A stretch of DNA of 64,000 bases from the NCBI GenBank assembly GCA_022821805.1, contig JAJECX010000013.1, positions 1-64,000 on the forward strand. The letters run 5' to 3'. This stretch comes from Anaerolineae bacterium (GTDB taxonomy: Bacteria > Chloroflexota > Anaerolineae > Aggregatilineales > Phototrophicaceae). This document shows positions 33,071 through 42,655 of the stretch, in pieces. The notes below the pieces were generated by a model, which was not told where the DNA came from, did not search any database, and worked only from the letters and a program-made list of their open reading frames with translations. The translations under genes were made by a program, and so were the position numbers. Each line of letters begins with the position of its first letter. Within the stretch, counting starts at the first letter, position 1.

Positions 33071-34552
33071 ATGAACTCCGCCGCTGCTGAAGCCAAGCGC
33101 CTGCGCCGGCAAATGGCTGACGATCCGCACCGTCCGCGCTATCACTTCACACCGCCTGCGAACTGGATGAACGATCCTAACGGCATCATCAAGTGGGATG
33201 GCAAATATCACCTCTTTTACCAGCACAACCCTTACGACGCCGTATGGGACAATATGCACTGGGGTCACGCTGTTAGCAGCGATCTTTTGCACTGGACCGA
33301 CCTGCCTGTTGCGCTTTCCCCAACTGCGGATGGTCCCGACGAAGACGGCTGCTGGTCCGGTTGCGCGGTTGATGACAATGGCGTGCCGACAATTCTATAC
33401 ACCGCCGTCCGCGGTGACTGGACGCTGCCTCAGAACCAGCGCGTCTGCCTCGCGACCGGAAACGCTGATTTAACTTCATGGGAGAAGTATGCGGGAAACG
33501 CCATCATTGCCCATCCCCCCGACGGACTACACGTAGCTGGATTTCGCGATCCTTTTGTTTGGCGCGAGGAAGATTGCTGGTACATGGCGATCGGCGCCGG
33601 CATTCAGGATGTCGGGGGAGCGGCGCTGCTCTATCGATCAAGAGATCTGTATCGCTGGGAGTACTTGCACCCTATGTGCGTTGGCGACAAACACGACGAG
33701 ACCGGCCTATGGACCGGGTCCGTTTGGGAAGTTCCCCAGCTCCATTGCCTAGGCGACAAGCATGTTCTGCTCGCCACTGTATGGGATAACGATCCGCTCT
33801 ACAGTGTTTACTTCACCGGAAGCTACCGCAATCGGCGATTTATCCCCGAGACGGTGCAAAAGCTTGACTTTGGCGATCGACACTATTACGCCGCCCATGC
33901 GATTCTAGACTCGCAAGATCGCCATATCATGTGGGGATTTATCGGGGAGGGTCGTTCAACTGAAGCGCAGCAGGCAGCTGGCTGGTCGGGCGCCATGGCG
34001 CTGCCGCGGGAACTGGCGCTGCGTGATGACGGAAAGCTCGCGATCCGCCCTGTGCAAGAGACTGAAATGCTGCGGGGCGAGCATCAGCGATTGACGAAAA
34101 TGGAACTGACCACCGCTTCCGGCGACATGCGGATTGATCTGCCAGGCGACGCCCTTGAGATTGCCGCCGAGATTGATCCCGCCGACGCTGAAGAATGCGG
34201 GATCAAAGTATGCTGTTCGCCCGATGGCCAAGAAGAAACAATCGTATTCTATGACCGTGCGCGCAAGCGATTGGGCGTCGACAGGCGCCGTTCCACACTC
34301 GTTCAGCATGGCGGCGTATCGCCAGGCCTGCAGGAGGGGGCGTTTGAGCTTGCCCCGGGCGAAAGACTTCGTTTGCGTGTCTTCGTCGACTGTTCAGTCA
34401 TTGAAGTATTTGCCAATGACTATGCCTGTCTCACGAGCCGCGTATATCCAAGCAGGTCCGACAGCACAGGCGTCCGTGTATACAGCCGGGGCGCGACGCG
34501 AATCAATTCCCTGGACATTTGGAGGCTGTCCTCAATATGGGCATCGGCCTAG
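33071..34552 (+). CDS. GH32 beta-fructofuranosidase
   Basis: A 493-residue cytoplasmic GH32 enzyme: nucleophile D35 in WMNDPNG, FRDP at 158-161 and acid/base E220 in WEVPQL (the usual Cys after Glu is Val, a tolerated change that can shift pH optimum or specificity in GH32). The C-terminal sandwich carries DCSVIEVFANDYACL. It is the last gene of the importer operon, so it should hydrolyse imported sucrose or fructo-oligosaccharides to fructose. A second GH32 gene at 25234, behind a permease remnant, looks like a relic of a parallel operon. Confidence 0.92.
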   Translation: MNSAAAEAKRLRRQMADDPHRPRYHFTPPANWMNDPNGIIKWDGKYHLFYQHNPYDAVWDNMHWGHAVSSDLLHWTDLPVALSPTADGPDEDGCWSGCAVDDNGVPTILYTAVRGDWTLPQNQRVCLATGNADLTSWEKYAGNAIIAHPPDGLHVAGFRDPFVWREEDCWYMAIGAGIQDVGGAALLYRSRDLYRWEYLHPMCVGDKHDETGLWTGSVWEVPQLHCLGDKHVLLATVWDNDPLYSVYFTGSYRNRRFIPETVQKLDFGDRHYYAAHAILDSQDRHIMWGFIGEGRSTEAQQAAGWSGAMALPRELALRDDGKLAIRPVQETEMLRGEHQRLTKMELTTASGDMRIDLPGDALEIAAEIDPADAEECGIKVCCSPDGQEETIVFYDRARKRLGVDRRRSTLVQHGGVSPGLQEGAFELAPGERLRLRVFVDCSVIEVFANDYACLTSRVYPSRSDSTGVRVYSRGATRINSLDIWRLSSIWASA

Positions 34553-35326
34553 CTCCAATACCTTTTGACGGAATTTAGGCATGCAGGCGAGTCGTGGCGC
34601 GAGCCGGCGATCTTTTGTAATCTGCAAGGCAGCATGTTAGTTGTATGGTGGGCAGGTCGTCATACCAGCAGATGAGCATATCGGAGAATCGTCCGCATCT
34701 CGAGGAGATTCATGTCAAAGCTGTTCATAGCGTCAAGCGAGCCACCGTAGCCGAAACAATTGTAGGCAGTTCAAAGAGTTGATCATCGACGGCCAGCTAA
34801 CTCCGGGACCATACAGCTAGCCGCTGTTTGACAAAGGTTGTTTGTTGTCCTTCAATCACGATTTGCCCGTCTGAACGGCAACCGCTAGCGAGAGCGAAGG
34901 CATAAGACTTGATGTAATGGCGCAGCCTCTTATGCGGCGCCATTTGTTCCACTCCCTCGCAGAGCAATATTGACGCGGCTGCATATCCCATTGCCGGACC
35001 CGGTCTTCGGGCAAGCCCAAATCATGTGACGAAAACAGACGCTCCCTTTTGTCGTATAGTCGAAACTGATAAAGCCACTCCTGTTCTCGCTGCGTTAATC
35101 GCGTTGGACTCTAGTGGCTTTGCGCGGCTATCCCAACTCGATTGGTGGATTCCGATACTGATCGCAGTCCGCTCGCTACGCCAACAAGACCTTTACTTTG
35201 CTTGATCTGGATCGACTGGCGACCAAATCTCGCGCTGAGATATTGCTGCGACATTTGATTGCTAGTCTGCAGGCAATGAGCAATATCCCTCAGCCAATCA
35301 GCAAAGTTCAGAAATGAGGTGTAGAC
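34553..35326 (+). other. 774-bp region without a convincing gene
   Basis: No frame here has recognisable domain content or a plausible start. A minus-strand frame of 64 codons (34797-34991) has no recognised motif. The base composition is visibly more AT-rich and the codon pattern irregular compared with the flanking operon. It forms the left part of a gene-poor island ending at the secreted protein at 38159. Confidence 0.45.
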
Positions 35327-35524
35327 ATGAAGCGGAGCCAGCTCTGGAGCGCGAGCATCACGTTGATGATAATCATCGCCATGATCGGCGCATACAGCAT
35401 CATCGGACCCGTATTTGGTCAGGAGTCCGGATCGTCCGAAGGAGGGGGCGAACATCGGGCCACATCCAGCGAAGGCGTTGGGGGCAGCGGCAGCGTGTCC
35501 GCCCATACGCTACAAATTCTCTAG
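35327..35524 (+). CDS. Small exported hypothetical protein
   Basis: A 65-residue frame starting at an ATG with GAGGT eight bases upstream. Residues 1-31 are a convincing Sec signal peptide (basic start, core ASITLMIIIAMIGAYSIIG, then PVFGQES). The putative mature part is only about 34 residues, rich in Gly, Ser and Glu (SGSSEGGGEHRATSSEG), with no known domain. It may be a short secreted peptide or the signal region of a larger gene lost to a stop codon. I do not recognise it. Confidence 0.45.
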   Translation: MKRSQLWSASITLMIIIAMIGAYSIIGPVFGQESGSSEGGGEHRATSSEGVGGSGSVSAHTLQIL

Positions 35525-36158
35525 ATATCCAATCTGTTCTTGCGATTCAGCGAGTGTTTGCCCGACAGATGAGCCAGCATAGCTATCGTGGTCTGCTGTC
35601 GCATTCTGCAGCGCAACAATACCGAGCGCATTTCTGTCGCGCCACCTACAGATGGAAGACCTGGGCTCACCCTCTTCGTTTAGGCAGCACACATGAAGAT
35701 CACTAGGCCAGCGCTATAGGTAGGCGATGCTGCTCCGTCGATGCCTCTTGCTGTCTATCCGCCGTGGTCATTCCCTTAGGCAACGAAACTTGAATCCTAA
35801 ATCTATCTCGGATACATTTTCATGATTTTCAATTACTGCTACAATGAAGTAGCGGATTGTTTCATTCGCGCGTAAATTAGCTTATACCAATAAAAGGAGG
35901 AGCGAGCGCCATTTCAACTCTAATGTCGGATTGTATCGGTTAAGCGCGACAGGCGGGATTAGAGCAATGTTGGTGCGATTGTCGAGCAGATCATTGCTGA
36001 TCACAAGCAGAATATATTGGCGCTTGCCTCAAGGCTTCAATCATGGATTGTGTCATGCGAAAGAGCCGGGCGGGAAGATCTGCGCGCGCAAGAATGGGCC
36101 CGGCGCAGTCCCGCTTATGCAACAGGGCAACTGACCGTGAATTCATGATAGGTATCGA
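35525..36158 (+). other. 634-bp region with an orphan ribosome site, no convincing gene
   Basis: A strong AAAGGAGGA motif near 35893-35902 is followed only by a frame that stops after about a dozen codons, as if a gene start survives without its gene. Upstream at about 35845 a TACAAT sequence could serve as a -10 element. No other coding signal was recognised. Confidence 0.4.
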
Positions 36159-36476
36159 GTGAAGATTCGAATTGTGAATAGAGCCCTGAGCAAAATGTCA
36201 ATCGCCTTGCTGCTGGCAGTTGCCTTGCTGATCGCCATTCAGCTAAACAGCACGTCGCGTGCGGTGCGATCGTCGTTGATAGAACGCAGCGCCGCGGTTA
36301 GCGCAGAAACTGCCGCCATCCATGTTATGCCGTCGCGGTTTTCGTCCACGATCAGCATCTGTTTCCGGGGACAGCGCCTCATGATCCGGGAGCCGAGCAT
36401 ATTCGATTTCTACCGGGCGCGTTGCAACAAGGTAGACGGCTGGATCTCTCGTGACCATATCACGATTTTGGACTAG
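36159..36476 (+). CDS. Small exported or membrane-anchored protein with SH3-like tail
   Basis: A 105-residue frame with a GTG start (ATAGGT a few bases upstream). A hydrophobic N-terminal segment, KMSIALLLAVALLIAIQL (12-29), acts as a signal or anchor. The C-terminal part, ending FYRARCNKVDGWISRDHITI, resembles the final strands of bacterial SH3 (SH3b) domains, where GW-S-DY/H is conserved, but it is too short for a full domain to be certain. It could bind peptidoglycan or a surface partner. Function otherwise unknown. Confidence 0.5.
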   Translation: MKIRIVNRALSKMSIALLLAVALLIAIQLNSTSRAVRSSLIERSAAVSAETAAIHVMPSRFSSTISICFRGQRLMIREPSIFDFYRARCNKVDGWISRDHITILD

Positions 36477-36801
36477 ACAAGTGCGCCATTTATTCCGCGT
36501 TCTGGCATCCAAATGGGCTGCTTAGTGAGGACGTAGCAATGATTCATTGTCATTCTACGGCTACGCCGTTACCTCGAACGCTATGTTTCCGTGTCTCCCC
36601 CTTTGATGCGGAGTTCCGTCATTGGGCAGTCCATTTGCATGTCAGAAGCGCGCGGAAGCAAGTGAGAGCTCTCCAATCGTGCGTTGCCCGCCATTAGACT
36701 CGTTGCCAGGGAGGGTTGGCTGGACGGAGGTAGATATCCGCGGCGCGCAGGGCGGGGTTGGCAGGCGCCATTTAACGACAAGGGGAGACAGCGACTAGCA
36801 C
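36477..36801 (+). other. 325-bp region without a gene
   Basis: Nothing recognisable is seen apart from a ribosome-site-like AGGGGAGA near 36780, which serves the gene at 36802. Confidence 0.5.
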
Positions 36802-37272
36802 ATGTCAGAGTCGAGATTTCGGCTGAAACCGAAATTGAATCAGAGAAGCGAACGCCGTGCGCGAAGGTTCCAAAGGCAAAAGTCTTACTTGATCAGATTG
36901 GCTGCGCTTCTGTTGGGCGCGATATTCATTGCTGTTTTGGTTATTTCAGAATCCAGCAGACACGTCGATTGGAGCGAAGCATGTTCTGCTTTCGAACTGA
37001 AAAGCGCAAGATCCGGAGAGCGATTCGAACCCTTCCATGTCGCGCTTACGCAAGGTCTGTACAGCAGATCCGAGCTTAGAAGACTCCGACAGACAGTTTG
37101 GCAGGATTTGCCCTTGTGCCGAGAGCTGGTTGAGTTTGCCTCACTTTCGCTGCAACTCTACAACGATCTGCTGTTGGTCGATGCCGTGCCTGAGATTGGC
37201 GACAGTGTCCTCGATCGTAAAGAATACGATCGCTGGTACAAGCTGTTTCTTCGCGTACACAAGCAGTTCTAA
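36802..37272 (+). CDS. Hypothetical single-pass membrane protein
   Basis: A 156-residue protein starting at an ATG with AGGGGAGA upstream. The N-terminus is strongly basic (RFRLKPKLNQRSERRARRFQ), followed by one membrane helix (LIRLAALLLGAIFIAVLVIS, about 30-49). The remaining 105 residues are probably extracytoplasmic and mostly helical, with three Cys (in EACSAFEL, PLCREL) but no known domain. It precedes the recombinase gene by about 50 bp. I do not recognise a family. Confidence 0.55.
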   Translation: MSESRFRLKPKLNQRSERRARRFQRQKSYLIRLAALLLGAIFIAVLVISESSRHVDWSEACSAFELKSARSGERFEPFHVALTQGLYSRSELRRLRQTVWQDLPLCRELVEFASLSLQLYNDLLLVDAVPEIGDSVLDRKEYDRWYKLFLRVHKQF

Positions 37273-37320
37273 GGCTGGGCTTGGCATGCAATCGGTTCAT
37301 GAGGCAAACGATTGATCGCT

Positions 37321-38136
37321 ATGGAGCAGAATGTAATTGCAGGACCTGGGCTTGAAAAGCTCGGTAAGACAGATCCTCATAAGACGGATTTACTTCGTGA
37401 TCCTTTTCCGGCTCAGGAAGAGCAAGCGGACATCAACTCTCCATTGGTCAACGCGCGCATTCTTTCCTTTCCTCAGATTACTGCGCAGCTTTTGGATGAA
37501 CTCCCATCAGAAGCAAGTCGCAGGGTATACCTGAATACATTTCAGCAGTGGGAGCAATTCGCGGACTATAATGATTTGAATGTCATGGAACTATTCTCTG
37601 ACAATATCAAGAGTTTCTTGTATAGTCGCCACCTCAGCTACAGTACGCGTCTTAGCCGTAAGTCACATATACAAAGACTTCTTAAGGTTGCGGCACACGT
37701 TGATCCGTCCTTCGGTATATACTATGTCCAACTCCGCGATCTGAAAATTGAAGGCACAAGTGAAGACAATGCGCAAACGCTTATGATCAGCCGCGACGAC
37801 AAAGGTCAAGAATCGAATATGCCTAGTCTCGACGCGTCCCCAGATACGATGAATGCGCTTAGGCTGCTGCAATTGACCCAAACAAGCGTTTCCCCTGACC
37901 ATAGCATTCCTTTCAGTTTCATGTTCCCGGCGCTCAGCACTGGCAAGTACGCTCGCTTCACGCCAGGCAAAAATGTTCGCACCAGTATCCAAACGATCCG
38001 CAACATTGTTAAGCAATCGGCCGAAAGAGCTGGGCTGGGAAAGCTGTCCTGCCTCGATCTTCGGCACACCAGCCTGCGTTTGTTTTCCAAATCCGATATC
38101 TCTCACGCCGATATTGCAAGGTCGGCAGATGGTTAG
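37321..38136 (+). pseudogene. Tyrosine recombinase-like protein, truncated and degenerate
   Basis: A 271-residue product. Residues about 60-130 match the SAM-like core-binding domain of phage integrase-type recombinases (RRVYLNTFQQWEQFADYNDL, LSRKSHIQRLLKVA). The C-terminal part has an integrase-like helix (IVKQSAERAGLGKL) and a box II remnant DLRHTS. The box I Arg region is not evident, and the frame stops at DISHADIARSADG. Catalytically complete relatives would continue with a LxGH motif and the nucleophilic Tyr, and neither is present. It cannot be an active recombinase unless completed by another frame. The ATG at 37321 is chosen over TTG 37312. It directly precedes the secreted protein at 38159. 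Confidence 0.6.
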
Positions 38137-38158
38137 TTCACTAAGAATGGAGATTCCC

Positions 38159-41029
38159 ATGAGAGCTTTGTCGCTGAAGAGTTGTCTAGAGATAGCAGCG
38201 TTATCTGTCCTGAAAGGCAAGGCGGATGGCCACGTGTACGTGAAGCGCTCAACGAGAAAGCGCCAGCCGGCCAGCCTCCCGATCCGTATCCTCGCGCTGC
38301 TCTGCCCGTTGATGCTTTTCGCCGCGACGCAAAGTCCTGTCGTAGCGCAGACACCCCCGCTAGCAGCGCCGACTGATTTGACGGCGAACGTCAGCGCTGA
38401 GGGCATCACCTTAAGTTGGACGGCGCCAGTCGGTACCGTAGACGGATATGAAATCTTGCGCCAAGTTCCCGCGCAAGGCGAAACCGAGCTAGCAACCTTG
38501 GAGGATAACACCGGCAGCAGCCTAAACAGCTATACCGATACCAGCGCCACCACGCTTGGTGAACGGTATATCTATCGGGTCAAGACCATTCGCGGCGCTG
38601 ACCGGAGCGAACAGTCGCAACCTGTCCAGGTAGACTTTCCCGCTACTGCGCCGCCACCCGTCACCGTAACGGTTAGCTGTGAGATTTTGGACGGCGACAA
38701 CCACAACATACTTCAATGCGAAGCGAGCGCCGGCGATCGAGAAATATCATCTGCGCAATGGACCCCAAGTTTCGAGGTTCAATACGCTCAAACCACAGAT
38801 CTGCCGACAGCTCACTGGGTTATCGCCGATGAATACTGCGGCCAGAGCACAGATATCGAGGTTGATGCCTCTGTTGACGATTTGACGCCGCCGACGGCTG
38901 TGACGACGATCACTCTTGAGTGCCCCCCGGCGCCGACGGACGAACTTTCCGTAAGCTGTGAAAATCTGGTCGTAAACCAGGATCACGTCCTGAATTGCGC
39001 GTTGAGCGGCGGCGATCAAACCATTACGTCGGCTCAATGGACCCCCGGTTTCGATAGTAATTCCGCCCAAACCACTGAGGGCGACGACGCGGCGGAAGCG
39101 ACTTGGGTCATAAGCGAAGAGCAGTGCGGCCAGGCCACGAGTGTGTCGGTGGTTCCGCTGGCTGGCGAGGCGACGTTGGCGACGGTGGATACGACGATCT
39201 CGCTCCCCTGCGTCATCATTGTGGACGACAACTGCAGCCTGGCAAACGCGATCCGCTCCGCCAACGGAAATGCCCAGGTCGAAGAGAGCGGCGACAACGA
39301 TGGCAATGACGATTGCGAAGCTGGGGGCGACCCGGATGCGAACTCTACCCCGCCCTACGGTGGCGACGACATCATTCTGCTGAAGCAGAATGTCACGCTT
39401 TCGGCGGATTTGCCGTCCATAACGAGCCGAATTCAGCTTGAGGGTAACGGCTACACCATCTCCGGTGATGCCAATTACCGCGTGATCATGGTCGTAGGTG
39501 GTGACCTAGGCGTCAATGATTTGACCATAACCAAAGGCCTGGCTGCGACCGTGGGCGGCGGCATCTATGTCAACAGCGGTTCATTGAACGTCAGCGACAG
39601 CGTGATAAAGGATAGCAAAGCCAACGACATCGGCGGCGGCATCTACGCCATCGACAGCGATGTTGATATTGCCGACAGCGAATTCAGCGGAAACATGACT
39701 GTAAAGAGCCACGGCGGCGGCGTCTACTTCATCAGTTCTACCGGCTTAAACACGCTGGACATCGTTGGCTCCACCTTCAAGAATAACATGGCTACTGAAG
39801 ACGGCGGCGCATTGAAGACCGCTGGCGGCATCGCGTCCATTAACAAGAGCACCTTTGTTGAAAACCGGGCCGACGAAGGCGGCGCGATCGAAAGCAGCCA
39901 AACCAACCTTGACATTACGAACAGCACCTTCAGCGGCAACAGCGCCAGAGAAGGCGGCGGACTGAGTTCATTCAGCTCTTTCCTGACGCTCACTCACACG
40001 ACCTGGGCTTACAATTCGGCGGATGAGCAAGGTGGCGGCATCGCCATAATCGGCTGGACGGGCAACGTCAAGATACGAAATACCTTGATCACCGACAGCG
40101 CAAGCGGCGGCGATTGTCACAGCGGTCCCAATCCAAACATCATTATCGATTTCACCGGCAACTTCATCCAAGATGGATCTTGCGCGCCAGAACCAGCGGA
40201 AAGTCAAGCTGCGTCGTCTGATAGCGATGAAATTACAGCGCAGGCTCAGCAAGTGGAGATTGCCGTGGCGCAATTGATCACTGACGCCGATGCCATGATT
40301 GGTCAACTCACTGGCGACCCGCCGCATCATCCGCTTCAGTGGGGAAGCCCGGCGATTGACAACGCTAATCCGATGTACTGTTTGCTCGATGATCAACCCT
40401 TTACCGATCGCCCTCAATACGGCAACTGCGACATCGGCGCGTACGAATACCCGAAACCCGCAGCTCCTCCGCCTACGCCAGAACCGCCTGATCCGCCGCC
40501 ACCTGAAGATACGCCGACCCCACCGACTCCACCACCGCCGCCGCCCCCCAACATTTGCCCGGTCAGCGACTATATCACGGTGCGGTCACCTGACGATGAT
40601 GTGCAATGCGCGGAGATCGACACGATCACGCTCGACAAGCACCCGGCGCTGGAAGGGGCGAGACTTGCCATGAGGTTATGGCGGTCCACGGGCGACTGTT
40701 CGCATGTCGTCGCTAAGGGGGAAAATCTGTTTCGCTTGGCGATCCGATACGACACGACGGTGGAAGTCCTCAGACGTCACAATAATCTCGCGGATAATCT
40801 ACTGTCCGTCGGTCAGCTGCTCCTGCTGCCTTCATGCGAGTCGGACGATGTTTTCTTCACTCAAGGAACGGAAGTCTGCTTCGCGCTGCCAGGCGAGACG
40901 GTCTTTATCGATACTTCTACGTCTGAACGAACGGTACATTCGCTCGAGACCTATGTAAGCGGCAGCTTGACCTGCGGCCTGATCAACCGGTCGGGCGTCG
41001 TTGTGCTGGTCGCTCGCAGTTCCAGTTAA
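38159..41029 (+). CDS. Large secreted multidomain protein: FnIII, twin repeats, CSLREA/beta-helix, LysM
   Basis: A 956-residue exported protein. A long basic lead precedes a signal core (ILALLCPLMLFAATQSPVVA, ending near residue 64). The modules are an FnIII domain (about 70-160), two related Ig-like repeats (about 170-255 and 263-351) sharing SSAQWTPSFE/TSAQWTPGFD and DEYCGQST/EEQCGQAT, and a CSLREA-like motif (CSLANAIRSANGNA, about 359). A parallel beta-helix with GGGIY/GGGVY turns (400-680), a Pro-rich linker (about 766-798) and a LysM domain (GENLFRLAIRYDT, about 847-892) follow. LysM suggests cell-wall attachment, and the helix suggests adhesion or polysaccharide binding. ATG 38159 has GGAG seven bases upstream; starts at 38147 and 38129 are alternatives. 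Confidence 0.82.
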   Translation: MRALSLKSCLEIAALSVLKGKADGHVYVKRSTRKRQPASLPIRILALLCPLMLFAATQSPVVAQTPPLAAPTDLTANVSAEGITLSWTAPVGTVDGYEILRQVPAQGETELATLEDNTGSSLNSYTDTSATTLGERYIYRVKTIRGADRSEQSQPVQVDFPATAPPPVTVTVSCEILDGDNHNILQCEASAGDREISSAQWTPSFEVQYAQTTDLPTAHWVIADEYCGQSTDIEVDASVDDLTPPTAVTTITLECPPAPTDELSVSCENLVVNQDHVLNCALSGGDQTITSAQWTPGFDSNSAQTTEGDDAAEATWVISEEQCGQATSVSVVPLAGEATLATVDTTISLPCVIIVDDNCSLANAIRSANGNAQVEESGDNDGNDDCEAGGDPDANSTPPYGGDDIILLKQNVTLSADLPSITSRIQLEGNGYTISGDANYRVIMVVGGDLGVNDLTITKGLAATVGGGIYVNSGSLNVSDSVIKDSKANDIGGGIYAIDSDVDIADSEFSGNMTVKSHGGGVYFISSTGLNTLDIVGSTFKNNMATEDGGALKTAGGIASINKSTFVENRADEGGAIESSQTNLDITNSTFSGNSAREGGGLSSFSSFLTLTHTTWAYNSADEQGGGIAIIGWTGNVKIRNTLITDSASGGDCHSGPNPNIIIDFTGNFIQDGSCAPEPAESQAASSDSDEITAQAQQVEIAVAQLITDADAMIGQLTGDPPHHPLQWGSPAIDNANPMYCLLDDQPFTDRPQYGNCDIGAYEYPKPAAPPPTPEPPDPPPPEDTPTPPTPPPPPPPNICPVSDYITVRSPDDDVQCAEIDTITLDKHPALEGARLAMRLWRSTGDCSHVVAKGENLFRLAIRYDTTVEVLRRHNNLADNLLSVGQLLLLPSCESDDVFFTQGTEVCFALPGETVFIDTSTSERTVHSLETYVSGSLTCGLINRSGVVVLVARSSS

Positions 41030-41051
41030 GCAAAGCCCAAGAGTAAGCGAG

Positions 41052-41074
41052 GGGGCGAGAAATCGCCCCTCTTT
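41052..41074 (+). terminator. Rho-independent terminator after the secreted protein gene
   Basis: GGGGCGA (41052-41058) and TCGCCCC (41063-41069) form a 7-bp stem with a GAAA tetraloop, followed by TCTTT. It lies 23 bp after the stop of the secreted protein gene and is the clearest terminator in the window. Confidence 0.8.
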
Positions 41075-41217
41075 GTCCAAATCGTAGCGCCATTCGCCAA
41101 CCGTTGACGTAGAGATGGGCGCGCTCGGTGCATTTCCGGCTTCAGATGAGGCGGGCTACATCACCGTGGTGACCCTTAGGCGAGTCGGCTGCGATTGCGC
41201 CCTTAGGAGGAATGAGC

Positions 41218-42138
41218 ATGCGCGGAGAACTGGAGCGGGCTCTTGATCGGCTGATGGACGGTGTGCGCGCCGACTGGGCGCTGTATGTCAAATATATCGG
41301 TTCGGGCGAAGAAATCTGTGTCAATGCCGACACATTGATGGATACCATGAGCACGATCAAGATCGCGGTCCTTGTTACGCTTTATCGCAAGGTTGACATC
41401 GGTGAGCTTGATCTGGCTCAGACCTTCTCCCTTGAGACGCGCTTCAAACGATTCGGCACCGGCGTATTGCAATACATGGACGATGGCATGATTTTCACCT
41501 TGCGCGATGCCGCAACGCTAATGATCATCGAAAGCGACAATACCGCGACCGACTACTGTTACGAGGCGATAGGCGGGCCAGACGCGGTGAACGCGACCAT
41601 GCGTGAATTGGGCTTCAGCGACATTGAAGCCTTGGGGAACTGCTTCGACTGGTTTATCGCCTTTGCCAGCGCGCTTGTCTCCACGCATGGCGAGCTCGGT
41701 CCGGCTGAGTTGTTCCGCGCCGGTTATCCCGATTTGGCGCCGGAAGAATGGATCAGCGCGCGCGACCGTTTCCACTTTGAAGAAGGCAAGCCCTTCAGTC
41801 GAGCCCGCGCCCGCGCCCTGGGCCAATTGCTGGAGATGATTTGGAACGACAGTTGCGCCAGCTCGGAAGCCTGCGCCGAAATGCGCGGTATTTTGCACAA
41901 TCAGATCTCGCGCACGCGGCTGCCGAAGTACCTGCCAGAGGCGAAGGTCGCGCATAAGACTGGCGATTTTGCTCCCTTTATCGCTAACGATGTTGGTGTC
42001 ATTGAATCGCGCAATATGGCGCCGATCATCATCTGCGTGATGATGGCGGGACATCGCGGCAATTGGGAAAACCTGGAGGACACCGTCGCTCGCATCGCCG
42101 AGAAAGTCTGGGAGTATGGAGTTTATGCCGGTCAATAA
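41218..42138 (+). CDS. Class A beta-lactamase-like serine hydrolase without signal peptide
   Basis: The protein has the three active-site elements of class A beta-lactamases, in order and with sensible spacing: STIK (Ser/Lys, residues 45-48), SDN (106-108) and KTG (247-249). The omega-loop ExxLN with the deacylating Glu is not evident; this region reads PEEWISARDRFHF instead. No signal peptide is present, so it is not a typical periplasmic resistance enzyme. Cytoplasmic relatives are annotated only as serine hydrolases. The second ATG (41218) is chosen because AGGAGG lies seven bases upstream; ATG 41212 is too close. About 306 residues. Confidence 0.75.
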   Translation: MRGELERALDRLMDGVRADWALYVKYIGSGEEICVNADTLMDTMSTIKIAVLVTLYRKVDIGELDLAQTFSLETRFKRFGTGVLQYMDDGMIFTLRDAATLMIIESDNTATDYCYEAIGGPDAVNATMRELGFSDIEALGNCFDWFIAFASALVSTHGELGPAELFRAGYPDLAPEEWISARDRFHFEEGKPFSRARARALGQLLEMIWNDSCASSEACAEMRGILHNQISRTRLPKYLPEAKVAHKTGDFAPFIANDVGVIESRNMAPIIICVMMAGHRGNWENLEDTVARIAEKVWEYGVYAGQ

Positions 42139-42655
42139 AACTGAAGATTCCGCTCGGGATGGGAAGACTTGAAGAATTTTTGGCGAACTAAACCTGAGTT
42201 GAAAAGCGAAGCCGGCCACGAGGTCTGATAAGCGCAATCGCTTGGGCTGGACGTGTAGCCGAAGGAATTGACGGCGCGGACGCCGCTCATCGGCGGGGAA
42301 TTACCGAAGATCGCGCGTCTGGAATTGGAAACCTGCAATCTGACCGCGCATCCGTGTGAGCGGCAGATGCGCCTGCAGGTCACATGAGGCTCAAATTCAG
42401 CGTACTGAGTGTGGTCGATGCGCATTGCCACCCTTACACGCAGGCGCAACGGCAAGACATAATGTTTCTTTAGGGCCTTTCAATAGTAAGAGACCAGTTA
42501 GCAATGGTCCTATATGAAGCGCGCCTTCATTTAGCCAACTTGCATCTCGCGGGTTGCCGCTGCGGCGCGTAGGGAAACGGTAGCCAACTAGCCCGCGAAA
42601 ATGGTAAAGTTTGGTATATGACCTTGAGTTGATTCTAGATCTGAAGGAGTCAAAA
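42139..42655 (+). other. 517-bp region without a convincing gene
   Basis: Open frames are short and lack domain signals. The end carries a good ribosome site (GAAGGAG) for the gene at 42656 and a possible -10 TATATG near 42615. No terminator or RNA gene was recognised. Confidence 0.45.

Noticed and set aside
34797..34991. 64-codon minus-strand frame in the gene-poor island
   Set aside because: It could be part of a decayed gene, but no homology is recognisable and there is no clear ribosome site.
35931..36134. 67-codon plus-strand frame after a strong Shine-Dalgarno
   Set aside because: The strong site near 35895 is not in a position to start this frame and the peptide looks random.
37015..37045. 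GATTCGAACCC sequence resembling a tRNA T-loop on the minus strand
   Set aside because: The flanking bases do not pair as a T-stem and no cloverleaf is formed; it lies inside a coding frame.
39500..40100. Regular GGC-rich pattern considered as a tandem DNA repeat or CRISPR
   Set aside because: It reflects GGGIY-type turns of a beta-helix; spacing and sequence are irregular at DNA level.
42132..42455. 107-codon minus-strand frame
   Set aside because: No domain and no start signal; possible decayed sequence only.
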